A DNA stretch of 64,000 nt. Origin: Pseudomonadota bacterium. GTDB taxonomy: Bacteria; Pseudomonadota; Gammaproteobacteria; Xanthomonadales; Rhodanobacteraceae. Both the position numbers and the translations under genes were made by a program. Positions 8,765 through 16,936 of the stretch are shown piece after piece (the stretch's first letter is position 1; each line of letters starts with the position of its first letter). The notes under the pieces are model-generated. The model was not told the DNA's origin. It was given only the letters and a program-made list of their open reading frames with translations, and did no database searches. The stretch spans positions 124,001 to 188,000 of the forward strand of contig JAKQJM010000057.1 in NCBI GenBank assembly GCA_029561145.1, written 5' to 3'.

Positions 8765-9958
8765 ATGCGCACACTATTTTGTTTGCTAACTTCAGCAGTT
8801 CTATTGTCGGCGGTGGTCGCGTCAGCCGCTGAAAATCCCCTTCCAACCGGCGATGAGGGTAGGTTCGAGGCAAGAATCGATGTGGCGAAGGCGCAGAAGG
8901 TACTCTTTGCCCGTCCGAGCGACGCTGTAGCGATCTCGCTGAAGTCAACAAATTCGATCAGTACTACTGAGCCGCCGCCTCCATTTGCCAACCCACGTCG
9001 CGTCTACCCGCCTAGTTGCTTGGGCTCCATTCTCCCGGAAACCCCCAGCGGCCCGCAATATTCCGTTTTTGCAAATCTGGCAGCGAGAGTTACCGCAACA
9101 GGGGCGCTCGTTCAAGAGACTGTGCAGATCACTGTTTGGCGAGTTCCCTGTAGCAGTTCAGTACGGCCAACGTCAGCCACGTTGATGCGTATTCAGCGGC
9201 AGACTGTAAACGAAGGCAACCTGAATGTTGTTCCACAGTTTCCTGGGACAAATGTCAGCCAAGGTTCGGTCACCTTTGATGGCGGTTACCCGTTCAACTT
9301 GCTGCGGGCAGCAACAGAGTCAAACACATTTGCGACAAGTGCGGCTGCGGGCGATCCGATTATTTTCAGCACCACATATGTCCTTGAGGTCTATCCAAAC
9401 CCCATAACGTTTTATTTTGACTTCAATCAGTCATTCGGACTTCGGTTTGACAATTTTTTCCTATCAAACAATCGCTTTTTTGTCAGTATTCCGGCGTACG
9501 TTCCCACGGTCAGCACCTATCCAACAGCTTCTTTGAACATGCCGATCAACGGCTACATGAGCACGAACTGGTATGATCCTACGGCTAGCGGAGAAGGAAT
9601 TACTCTGCAGATCTACGAGGTTGCTGGTGACCCGGCCAATCTGACAGCGGCCTTTTCGTGGAATGCATTCGATGCCGGTGCGGTGCCATTTTGGCTTTAT
9701 GGGCAAGCTACATTTCCGCGCGGCGCGCGCAGTATAACCACCCCGATGGCCTACCGCGCGGGTGGCGGTTTTGCGGGAAGTGGCGGCCCGGCAGGCCCGT
9801 TTCAAATCTGGGGCACGGCAACGGTCACTTTCGGCGATTGCAACCACATGCGCCTGAACTATGCGGCCAATCCAGGCCTTCCTGCTTCCGTCCCCCAAGG
9901 CACTGGCACCAAAAACTGGATTCGCGTCGCCAATGTCAACGTACTCCCTTGCGAGTGA
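8765..9958 (+). CDS. secreted protein of unknown function, AT-richer than its surroundings
   Basis: 397 residues with a good signal peptide (RTLFCLLTSAVLLSAVVASA). A Cys-containing middle part is followed by a C-terminal module with STNWYDPTASGEGITLQIYE, FSWNAFDAG, PFWLYGQ and WGTATVTFGDC. This W-x-x-P-x-x-S-G-x-G / W-L pattern recalls a module repeated in Xanthomonadaceae secreted proteins (from memory). Codon use includes many A/T-ending codons, unlike its neighbours. With the adjacent repeats and gene remnants, this suggests the block from about 8590 was acquired. No function is assigned. Confidence 0.7.
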   Translation: MRTLFCLLTSAVLLSAVVASAAENPLPTGDEGRFEARIDVAKAQKVLFARPSDAVAISLKSTNSISTTEPPPPFANPRRVYPPSCLGSILPETPSGPQYSVFANLAARVTATGALVQETVQITVWRVPCSSSVRPTSATLMRIQRQTVNEGNLNVVPQFPGTNVSQGSVTFDGGYPFNLLRAATESNTFATSAAAGDPIIFSTTYVLEVYPNPITFYFDFNQSFGLRFDNFFLSNNRFFVSIPAYVPTVSTYPTASLNMPINGYMSTNWYDPTASGEGITLQIYEVAGDPANLTAAFSWNAFDAGAVPFWLYGQATFPRGARSITTPMAYRAGGGFAGSGGPAGPFQIWGTATVTFGDCNHMRLNYAANPGLPASVPQGTGTKNWIRVANVNVLPCE

Positions 9959-10093
9959 TGAAAACTGGCTAAGGATCGAAAAATTCGGCGCGGTAACTAC
10001 ACGCCGAGTTCATCAAGGTGGCGGCAAGTGATCAATGGAGTCAGAACTAGTCCCGAGCTCTGGAGCGCCCGTGTGACAGAAAATTCCGCGCGC

Positions 10094-10320
10094 TCAATGC
10101 GCAGGCAGAGTCACCTTCGGCGCATCCGCGAACGGCTTGATGCCGAAATGGGGGTAGACCTCGGACGGGTACTAGACAACACCGTCCTTGAACACCATGC
10201 GGATGCGCTTGATGGCCTTGAGATCGTTGGTCGGATCGCCGGGGACGAGGAAGAAATCGGCGAGCTTGCCTTTCTCGATCGAACCCAGCGTTTGATCACG
10301 GCCGAGATACTTCGCCATGT
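10094..10320 (-). pseudogene. 3' remnant of an amidohydrolase gene
   Basis: The minus strand from about 10320 to 10094 encodes the C-terminal end of a metal-dependent amidohydrolase (imidazolonepropionase-like type): AKYLGRDQTLGSIEKGKLAD, FFLVPGDPT, MVFKDGVV, then an in-frame TAG at 10172-10174, then YPSEVYPHFGIKPFADAPK and a natural stop. KLADFFLVPGDPT is the classic C-terminal strand of these enzymes. Everything upstream, including the metal ligands, is missing and replaced by the plus-strand XRE gene. It is therefore a truncated gene with one additional nonsense change, marking a junction at about 10317-10320. Confidence 0.78.
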
Positions 10321-10667
10321 CCGAGAACGCTGTCCTGCGCGCGCAGTTGAGGCATGCCCGGAGAACGGCGGAGCTGACCCAGGTCGATCTGTCTGACGCG
10401 ATCGGCAAGTTGCAGACCTTTGTCAGCAATGTCGAGCATGGGGTCCGGCGCCTGGACGTGGTGGAGCTCTGGGAGGTCTGCCAAGCCATGAGGCTGGGCC
10501 TGACGGCCTTCGTTGCCGAGTTCCCAGACGGCAATCGAGTCATCAGCGGTCCTCCAAGCCCAAGAAGGCCAAGTCCTCCGGACGTCCTCGCCGGCGCAGC
10601 TGCCCCACCGATGCCTGCATCTCTCCATCGAGACAGCGTCCGGTATCAGGTCACTTTCCAAAGTTGA
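10317..10667 (+). CDS. small XRE-family helix-turn-helix protein, possibly a remnant
   Basis: 116 residues. The first 70 form a Cro/C1-type HTH: LRHARRTAELTQVDLSDAIG, then LQTFVSNVEHGVRRLDVVEL. This family usually represses its own or adjacent genes. The tail after AFVAEFPDG is Pro/Ser/Arg-rich with no family likeness, and could be read-through past a frameshift near residue 75. The ATG lies exactly at the junction with the amidohydrolase remnant, so the promoter and start may be secondary. The HTH call is firm; whether the gene works is uncertain. Confidence 0.6.
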   Translation: MSENAVLRAQLRHARRTAELTQVDLSDAIGKLQTFVSNVEHGVRRLDVVELWEVCQAMRLGLTAFVAEFPDGNRVISGPPSPRRPSPPDVLAGAAAPPMPASLHRDSVRYQVTFQS

Positions 10668-10809
10668 GTCCGGAATCCCAAGCCTCTGGATAAGGGGGGG
10701 CATTCAGCTTTGCTGCCCTCTAGGCTCCTGGATATTTATGTAGATCAATGGCTTACGTTTTCATTGGACGGGTGGCCCATAGCCTGATCAGGTTTCCAGG
10801 AGAGGAAAG

Positions 10810-10838
10810 TGTCAGAAAAAAGAGGTATTCTTCTGACA
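10810..10838 (+). promoter_or_regulatory. inverted repeat, likely operator of the toxin-antitoxin pair
   Basis: TGTCAGAA at 10810-10817 and TTCTGACA at 10831-10838 form a perfect 8-bp inverted repeat with a 13-bp spacer. It ends next to the ribosome-binding site AAGGAG (10838-10843) of the antitoxin start at 10850. AbiEi antitoxins are known to repress their own promoters by binding inverted repeats, so this is the natural operator candidate. Confidence 0.65.
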
Positions 10839-10849
10839 AGGAGTATCCG

Positions 10850-11449
10850 ATGACATCCCTGAGCCAAGAAATCCTGATTCACGCCGCCAAGCTGCCTGAG
10901 GGCGCACCTCTAGTGGCCAGCGATCTGCTGCATCTGGGCAATCGGGCCGCCATCGATCAAGCGCTATCCCGGTTGACCAAGCGTGGCCAAGTGATCCGTG
11001 GCGGTCGTGGCGTTTACCTGTTCCCGGTGACCAGCCGTTTCGGGACGCGTCCGCCGGAGCCTGCCAAGGTGGCGGAAGCGATCGTGCGGCTTGGCGGCGA
11101 AGTCGTGGTGCCCAATGAAGCAGCCTCCGCCAACGCACTTGGATTGACGACCCAGGTGCCGATGCGACAGACGTACCTGACTTCCGGCAAGTCGCGGCGG
11201 TTGCAGTTGGGCAAGCAGGTGCTGGAGTTCAAGCATGCTCCGGCGTGGAAGCTGCGTTTCGCCAATCGGCCCGCTGGCCAGGCGTTGCGCGCCATTGCCG
11301 GAGCAGGACCGAAGAACGCCCATGCTGTTGCTCGCCAGTTGCGGCATCGCCTAAGCAAGGCAGAACTTGTCGAACTTGCAGGCACGTCGACCCATTACAT
11401 GCCTGTCTGGCTGGCCAAGGAACTTCGGGGGCTGAGGGTCCATGGCTGA
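10850..11449 (+). CDS. AbiEi-like antitoxin / DUF6088 regulator
   Basis: 199 residues from the ATG at 10850, which has AAGGAG six bases upstream; the in-frame extension upstream would cross the operator. The N-terminal winged-helix part (LVASDLLHLGNRAAIDQALSRLTKRGQVIR, GGRGVYLFP) is the DNA-binding domain of type IV AbiE antitoxins and DUF6088 proteins. The C-terminal part (VVPNEAASANALGLTTQVPM) matches the same family. It neutralises the nucleotidyltransferase toxin and represses the operon. It overlaps the toxin gene by 8 bp. Confidence 0.85.
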   Translation: MTSLSQEILIHAAKLPEGAPLVASDLLHLGNRAAIDQALSRLTKRGQVIRGGRGVYLFPVTSRFGTRPPEPAKVAEAIVRLGGEVVVPNEAASANALGLTTQVPMRQTYLTSGKSRRLQLGKQVLEFKHAPAWKLRFANRPAGQALRAIAGAGPKNAHAVARQLRHRLSKAELVELAGTSTHYMPVWLAKELRGLRVHG

Positions 11450-12464
11450 GGTCTTGCTTGGCTTGGGAGAAGGTGAGCGGCGCGAAGCTCTGCTCGTCGC
11501 TGCAGACAGAACCGGGCGCCCTGCCTATCTCCTGGAAAAAGATGTCTGGGTGGTCTGGACGCTTGGCGCGCTCTTCGAGAGTGCACTCGGGGAGCACCTG
11601 GTTTTCAAGGGCGGCACGTCACTGTCCAAGGCCTATGGTGGCTTGATCCAACGCTTCTCCGAGGACATCGACCTCACCCATGACATCCGGCAACTGATCC
11701 CGGATATGGCTGACGCCGGCGATGAGCCGATACCTTCATCTCGTAGCCAAGCCAAGAGATGGACGGATGCCGTCAAGGAAAGGCTGCCGGTCTGGATTTC
11801 AGATGAAGTGGTGCCTGTTCTCGAGGCTGCCATCAAGGCATCTGGCCTGGATCTGACGCTGGTCCAAGAGGGCGAGAAGCTGCGATTGCGGTACGCGCAG
11901 CTCACGGAAGGAAATGGCTATGTCCGACCGGAGGTATTGTTGGAGTTCGGTGCCCGCAGCACGGGAGAGCCTGCCTCGGCCAAGAAGGTAACGTGCGACG
12001 CAGCTCCAGTGTTGCCTGAGCTGATATTTCCGGAAGCCATGCCGCGCGTGATGGCGGCGGAGCGCACCTTTTGGGAGAAGGCGACGGCTGCGCACGTTTA
12101 TTGCCTGAAGGGGGAATTCCGCGGTGAGCGCTATGCGCGGCATTGGTACGATATAGCCAGGCTGGCAGCAGCAGGCATCGCAAGCACCGCGATCGCCAAC
12201 CGTGACCTGGCTAATCGCGTAGCCGAGCACAAGCAAGCGTTCTTCGCCGAGAAGGCGCCGGATGGAAGCGTGATCGTTTACTGGCGAGCAGTTTCTGGTG
12301 AGCTCAGGTTGGTTCCGGAAGGCGATGCTCTCGATGCTCTCAGGAGCGACTATCAAGAAATGATCAGCAGCAGCCTCTTCGAAGAAGACCCATCTTCATT
12401 CGAGGTGCTGATGGATCAATGTCACGCGATTGAGGCCGAGGCCAATAGGCAGATTGCGACCTGA
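11442..12464 (+). CDS. AbiEii/AbiGii-type nucleotidyltransferase toxin
   Basis: 340 residues of the DUF1814/AbiEii family. The nucleotidyltransferase motif FKGGTSLSKAYG (about residues 55-66) and the metal-binding pair in RFSEDIDLT (Asp75, Asp77) are intact, and ERTFWEKATAAHVY and RHWYDIARL match later conserved blocks. Members of this family stop growth, for example by modifying tRNA 3' ends, and can protect against phage. The start overlaps the antitoxin stop, so the two are translated together. The gene appears full length, with all motifs present. Confidence 0.87.
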   Translation: MAEVLLGLGEGERREALLVAADRTGRPAYLLEKDVWVVWTLGALFESALGEHLVFKGGTSLSKAYGGLIQRFSEDIDLTHDIRQLIPDMADAGDEPIPSSRSQAKRWTDAVKERLPVWISDEVVPVLEAAIKASGLDLTLVQEGEKLRLRYAQLTEGNGYVRPEVLLEFGARSTGEPASAKKVTCDAAPVLPELIFPEAMPRVMAAERTFWEKATAAHVYCLKGEFRGERYARHWYDIARLAAAGIASTAIANRDLANRVAEHKQAFFAEKAPDGSVIVYWRAVSGELRLVPEGDALDALRSDYQEMISSSLFEEDPSSFEVLMDQCHAIEAEANRQIAT

Positions 12465-12515
12465 TGGACAGGCGGGAATCGACACAAAGCGGACACTTGG
12501 ATTTTTTGCCATTCC

Positions 12516-13360
12516 TCAAGCAGGATTGTCCAAGCAAAGCGAAGAGGAGAGAGCCTCATGCGCATTTGCCTGAGTGAGCAATACCCCGGCCTTCGTCTCA
12601 AAGGTCTGCACTGCATCGGCACCCGCCGCGAATCGCGCCGGTGGCTGATCGAGTGCAGCCAGTTGGATCAATGCACTCGCAAGCTTTGCGGGATCTCCGC
12701 CTTGATGGCCGTTCGTGCTGTTCCAAGCCGCGATCGTTTCCCGGGTCCGTTCCGCGTAGTCGTCAACGGAGGCGGGCGCATAGGTGGTGGATCCCGGCGT
12801 GAGCAGGTCGGTCCGGAAAAAACCAGGTTCGACGAGCATCGAGCGGATGCCGAAGGGCGCGACTTCGAGGGCGAGAGATTCGATCCACCCTTCGACGCCG
12901 AATTTCGCGGCGGAACACGCTGAACAGACGTGCCGCCCGCAATGCCCGCCGTCGAGGAGATCGTGATCAGCAGACCCGCGCGCTGCTTGCGCATCACGGG
13001 CAGCGCCGTCCGCACGACATTCATGGGTCCGAAGAGCAGTGTCTCGAGCTGATCACGTACCTGCTCGGCGCTGAGCCCCTCGAAAAAGCCGGCATGGAAG
13101 TTGCCGGCGTTGTTGACCAGGACGTCCAAGCGCCCGAACCTTTCCACAGTCGCCGCCATCGCTGCCTGTGAATCTTCCGGGCGAGTGACGTCGAGCCGCA
13201 GGGCGAGCAGGTCGTCGTGCTCCCCAATCGCTGTCGCAACCTTTTGCGGATCCCGCCTCGTGGCGACCACCGCGTGGCCGGCGGCCAGCGCGGCCTTGGC
13301 GATTTCGACACCAAGCCAGCGCCCTGCGCCGGTGATGAGCCAAACCTGCTTGTCGGTCAT
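12516..13360 (-). pseudogene. frameshifted short-chain dehydrogenase/reductase gene
   Basis: The minus-strand frame from ATG 13360 (ribosome-binding site GAGGA seven bases away) gives an SDR with TGAGRWLG, NNAGNF and the ITISSTAG Ser. At about 12926-12931 the frame shifts by one base; the other frame continues with AAKFGVEGWIESLALEVAPF, MLVEPGFFRTDLLT and a normal C-terminus to the stop at 12516. The catalytic Tyr of Y-x-x-x-K is also changed: the codon at 12915-12917 (complement) reads TGT (Cys) where TAT/TAC is expected. One lost base plus loss of the active-site Tyr make it inactive. It was an NAD(P)-dependent oxidoreductase. Confidence 0.82.
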
Positions 13361-13437
13361 GGCATCGTCCTCAAAGGTTCTCGGTGAAGTGAGCTTCGAC
13401 CTGCGCAGCGATCCGGTGTGTGCCGATGGATTGCGCA

Positions 13438-14670
13438 TCAGCGCGAAAAAACGGCGCCATGGGGCAGGCCTCGGCCGGTCCAGCCATGCGGCCAGGCGCG
13501 CGCGGCAAAGCTGAAACCGACCTTGCCGTCCGTGTCGCGGAAATCCTCATCGATGCTGAGCGCGCCGCTATCCGGATCGATTTTCAGCAGATACATGCGG
13601 TCGCTGGCATCGCTGTCCATCGGCTTGGGCGTGATCACGATGCGCTTCGTCAACGGATCCCAGGCGGTCCAGTGCGGGTTGTAGTCGTCGCTGATCTTCA
13701 GGCGCGAAACTTCGACAGGGTGCGCGGGATCGGTCAGATCGAGCGCGATGTAGCCGTGCACGGCCGGCACGCTCTGGATGAAGTAGCGCCCGACGATGAC
13801 CGGCACGCCGCACCAGTTTCCCGGAAACGTGTGCACGAGCTTTGCTTTCGGCGCGTCGGTGGCGATAGCGGTGATGCGCTCGACGCCGCAGCCGAGTGAT
13901 TGCACGTAGACCGAGCCGTCGGTGCCGACGCGTGGCTCCTCAGGGCTGATGTGGGCATAGCCCTGCACGCCCGGATCGAAATACGCGGTCCTGAGCAGCT
14001 TCAAGTCGGACAGGCGCCACACCTGGTAGGTGGTTCCGCTGAGCAAGTCGTCGTCATGCATCGACGAGTTGGTCGATACCACCCGATCAATCTCGGGCAG
14101 CACTGCCAGGCTGTACGGCATCAACAGGTTGTCGGCGAACGCCGGATCGGCATTGCTCACCGCACGCACGAGCTTGCCGCGGTCGTCGATCTCGACCAGA
14201 CCGCCGCTCTTGCCGCGCGATTCCGAATGCATCGTCGCGTGGTTGTGCTGGAAAGTGGCCAGCACGTTGCCGTTGGGCAGGCGCAGGTAGGAATGTGGAT
14301 GCGCGAAGCCGCCCATGTCGTCGAAGGAAGCGGCCGCCTTGGGACGCAGCGGATTGCGCACATCCAGGATGAAACTGCGTCCGGCATCGTGGTCGTTGGC
14401 AAACAGCATGCCGCTGGCCGGCATGGTGTACTCGGTGTGATGCGGCCGCACCGTCTTCTGATCGGTCTTCAGCGAAGTCAGCATTCGCCCGAAATCCGCT
14501 GAGTCCGGATCGGCGTCGATGACCAGCAGGAAATCGTTGCCCTGCTTGTCCCGGTCACCGGCCCATACGAACAGCGAGTGGCTGGAAGTGCGGGTGTCCC
14601 GTTCGGCCGACATCGCCGATGTGCCGAGCAGCAAGGAGGCCAGTGCAATTCCGGAGAGAAATTTCAGCAT
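13438..14670 (-). CDS. exported beta-propeller protein, weakly selenium-binding-protein-like
   Basis: 410 residues from the ATG at 14670 (a TTG five codons upstream is possible but the ATG has TTGGAG upstream). The signal peptide is LKFLSGIALASLLLGTSAMSA. The mature part repeats short blades such as FVWAGDRDKQGNDFLLVID, ILDVRNPLRPKAAASF, YIALDLTDPAHPVEVSRL and MYLLKIDPDSG, typical of 7-bladed propellers. HHTEY, PHSYLRLPNGNVLATFQHN and NPHWTAWDP carry conserved His that may bind a metal. The architecture recalls the SBP56/methanethiol oxidase and LVIVD groups, but the match is loose. Periplasmic; substrate unknown. Confidence 0.68.
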   Translation of the reverse strand: MLKFLSGIALASLLLGTSAMSAERDTRTSSHSLFVWAGDRDKQGNDFLLVIDADPDSADFGRMLTSLKTDQKTVRPHHTEYTMPASGMLFANDHDAGRSFILDVRNPLRPKAAASFDDMGGFAHPHSYLRLPNGNVLATFQHNHATMHSESRGKSGGLVEIDDRGKLVRAVSNADPAFADNLLMPYSLAVLPEIDRVVSTNSSMHDDDLLSGTTYQVWRLSDLKLLRTAYFDPGVQGYAHISPEEPRVGTDGSVYVQSLGCGVERITAIATDAPKAKLVHTFPGNWCGVPVIVGRYFIQSVPAVHGYIALDLTDPAHPVEVSRLKISDDYNPHWTAWDPLTKRIVITPKPMDSDASDRMYLLKIDPDSGALSIDEDFRDTDGKVGFSFAARAWPHGWTGRGLPHGAVFSR

Positions 14671-14824
14671 GGATATCGACTCCAACGGGATGTGCCGGAA
14701 ATCAGAGGAACGAGAACACTACGCTTGCGCGATCACGAAAACGCAGTCGGCCAGCCTGATGGTCGATCGGGCGGACGCCGCGCCGCCCGGGATTCGAGCT
14801 CGAGCGAAGCATGGGCGGCTTGCT

Positions 14825-15322
14825 TCACGGCATCAAGTCGCGAGTCGTCGCATCGCATCTGACTCGCGAGAACGAGAACTCGATCTTGCGGGTTGCTCCG
14901 TTGCGAGTGCCTTCGATACTGGCCGACAAGCGGGATTCTTCCGCGCGCGAATACCTGATGCGTTGCGGGAAGTCGTGTTCGGGATTCTCGAACACGGCCT
15001 CTCTGGCGCCGAGGCTGAGCGCGCGGAACACGGTCGGCGTGCCACCGGAAGGTTGGGCAATGTAGGCCAGAGCGCCATCCGGCAACTTGCGCAACTGCAT
15101 GAATTCGAACGCGACGGTCTTGCCTTGTTTGACCGTGCGGCTGACGCCAAGCATCGTGCCACCGGCAGGAGGCAGCCATTGCTCGATCGTGCCCGGCTCG
15201 CCGGACTCCGCTTGCCAGCATCCTGCAAGCCATGAAACCCGCTCGACGTCTTCGTCGGCCGCGAGTGCTCCAACAGGAGCGAGCATCGCGAGCGTGGTGA
15301 ACAAGATCTCTGCAACACGCAT
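14825..15322 (-). CDS. DUF6265-like periplasmic protein
   Basis: 165 residues from the ATG at 15322, which has GGAG six bases upstream and begins a signal peptide (RVAEILFTTLAMLAPVGALA). The mature protein begins with VERVSWLAGCWQ, continues with EQWLPPAGGTMLGVSRTV and includes FENPEHDFPQRIRY. These are the hallmarks of a DUF6265 lipocalin-like fold found in Bacteroidetes and Xanthomonadaceae. The function of the family is unknown. It stands alone. Confidence 0.78.
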   Translation of the reverse strand: MRVAEILFTTLAMLAPVGALAADEDVERVSWLAGCWQAESGEPGTIEQWLPPAGGTMLGVSRTVKQGKTVAFEFMQLRKLPDGALAYIAQPSGGTPTVFRALSLGAREAVFENPEHDFPQRIRYSRAEESRLSASIEGTRNGATRKIEFSFSRVRCDATTRDLMP

Positions 15323-15718
15323 GGCCGTCTCCGTTGTCGCTCGGCGCCGAATCGAGCCGGATCGCGAATCGGCTTCGGCTTGGCAGGCCAGAAAGAGCCT
15401 TCCCGCTGCATTTGACCTCAAGCATCCATGGGGCCCATGGCCCCAAGGGCCATCAAGGCATTTCTCAGCCTACGGTCGCAGGGGGTCTCATGGTATCGCT
15501 ATTGGCGTACAGCAGGCGGGCTCAGCGCGATATGCAGGCGCTAGATCGGTTTCAAGGTATTGCGGGCAAAGCCCGATGAGTCGCCGATACGCGGAGCGGT
15601 CCCATCGCGCAACGCGCTTGGGCAGACTCGCCAGTTGGCTACCGCAGGTGTCGGATTGGAGGCCTGCGAAAGCGCGATGCGATTCGGGAAGCGCGCTCAT
15701 CGCGTTTAGAATAGGTGG
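15323..15718. other. intergenic region, no gene seen
   Basis: About 400 bp between two genes read in opposite directions away from it. Frames in it lack family features. It holds small self-complementary stretches (for example GGGC-aaa-GCCC near 15570) but no convincing terminator or RNA gene. The 3' end holds the dusA -10 box. Confidence 0.4.
15707..15712 (+). promoter_or_regulatory. -10 box of dusA, probably leaderless transcript
   Basis: TAGAAT ends seven bases before the ATG at 15719, and no ribosome-binding site lies between. Transcription would start at or next to the A of the start codon. The -35 region is poor (TTCGGG-like). A leaderless message is an inference from this spacing. Confidence 0.5.
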
Positions 15719-16726
15719 ATGAGCGAACCCGAAATTCCTGGCGTACCTGACCCCTGGCGGCTCTCCGTCGCACCGATGATGGACTGGACGGATCGGCATT
15801 GCCGTTACTTCCATCGTCTGCTGTCGCCGAATGCGCGGCTGTACACCGAGATGGTGACTTCGCCGGCGCTGATCCATGGCGATCGCGAGCGCCTGCTCGG
15901 ATTCGATTCGACCGAGCATCCGGTCGCGCTGCAACTGGGTGGATCCGATCCGCACGAGTTGGCCGAGGCCGCGCGCATTGGCGAGCAGTTCGGTTACGAC
16001 GAGATCAATCTCAATGTCGGCTGCCCTTCCGATCGCGTGCAATCGGGGCGGTTCGGTGCCTGCCTGATGCGTGAACCTGCGCTCGTTGCCGACTGTTTCG
16101 CGGCGATGCGTGATGCCGTTTCGATTCCGGTGACGATCAAGTGCCGGCTCGGCGTCGATGCCCAGGACGAGTACGCCGATCTCCAGCGTTTCATCGAGAG
16201 AGTCCGTGACGGAGGCTGCACCGTCTTCATCGTGCACGCGCGCAAGGCGTGGCTGAAGGGATTGTCGCCAAAGGAGAATCGCGATGTGCCGCCGCTCAAC
16301 TACGAGCGTGTCTATCAGTTGAAGCGCGATTTCCCGGAATTGACCATCATCATCAATGGCGGCATCGATCGTGTTGCCGAAGTGCAAACGCATCTGCAAC
16401 ACACCGATGGCGTGATGCTCGGGCGAACGGCCTATCATGAGCCGTATCGGCTCGCCGAGCTCGAGCACGTCCTGTACGGCACGCCGTTGCCGTCGCGAGT
16501 CGCCATCATCAGCCGGATGCAGCCCTATATCGAAGCCCATCTGGCCGCGGGCGGCAAAGTGCAGCACATCAGCCGGCACCTGCTCGGGCTGTTCCAGGGG
16601 CTGCCTGGAGCGCGCGCCTGGCGCCGCCACCTGAGCGAGAACGCGCATCGTGCCGATGCCGGATTCAGTGTCTTCGAGGAGGCCTTGTCCGCCAGCCTGA
16701 ATCAGGTTCGCATGCGCGCTGCCTGA
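15719..16726 (+). CDS. dusA: tRNA dihydrouridine(20/20a) synthase
   Basis: 335 residues covering the full DusA family. The FMN-binding TIM barrel begins with SVAPMMDWTDRHCRYFHR. INLNVGCPSDRVQSGRFGAC contains the catalytic Cys102. KCRLGVD, IVHARKAWLKGLSPKENR and IIINGGI (phosphate-binding) are as in E. coli DusA. HARKAWLKGLSPKENR in particular separates DusA from DusB and DusC. It reduces uridines 20 and 20a in the D-loop of tRNA using NADPH. The protein is cytosolic; the gene is monocistronic. Confidence 0.95.
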   Translation: MSEPEIPGVPDPWRLSVAPMMDWTDRHCRYFHRLLSPNARLYTEMVTSPALIHGDRERLLGFDSTEHPVALQLGGSDPHELAEAARIGEQFGYDEINLNVGCPSDRVQSGRFGACLMREPALVADCFAAMRDAVSIPVTIKCRLGVDAQDEYADLQRFIERVRDGGCTVFIVHARKAWLKGLSPKENRDVPPLNYERVYQLKRDFPELTIIINGGIDRVAEVQTHLQHTDGVMLGRTAYHEPYRLAELEHVLYGTPLPSRVAIISRMQPYIEAHLAAGGKVQHISRHLLGLFQGLPGARAWRRHLSENAHRADAGFSVFEEALSASLNQVRMRAA

Positions 16727-16936
16727 GCAACCTGCAGGCCCGCACAGCGGGGATTCGGCCGTGGTTTGCCCAGCACGGCAATCGACTGGCCCATGCAGGA
16801 CGCATCCGGGCTCTGTTCGTTGTTCCGGAGGCTCGTCCGGGGGGCCGCCAAGCCCGCCACTAGCGTTAAGCTCGTGTTATCTTTGGCGTACATACCGCTT
16901 CAATACGTGTTTTTCGTTCAACCGGGGAGTAAAGGA

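Noticed and set aside
10028..10396. Plus-strand frame over the amidohydrolase remnant
   Set aside because: Antisense shadow of the remnant; no family features.
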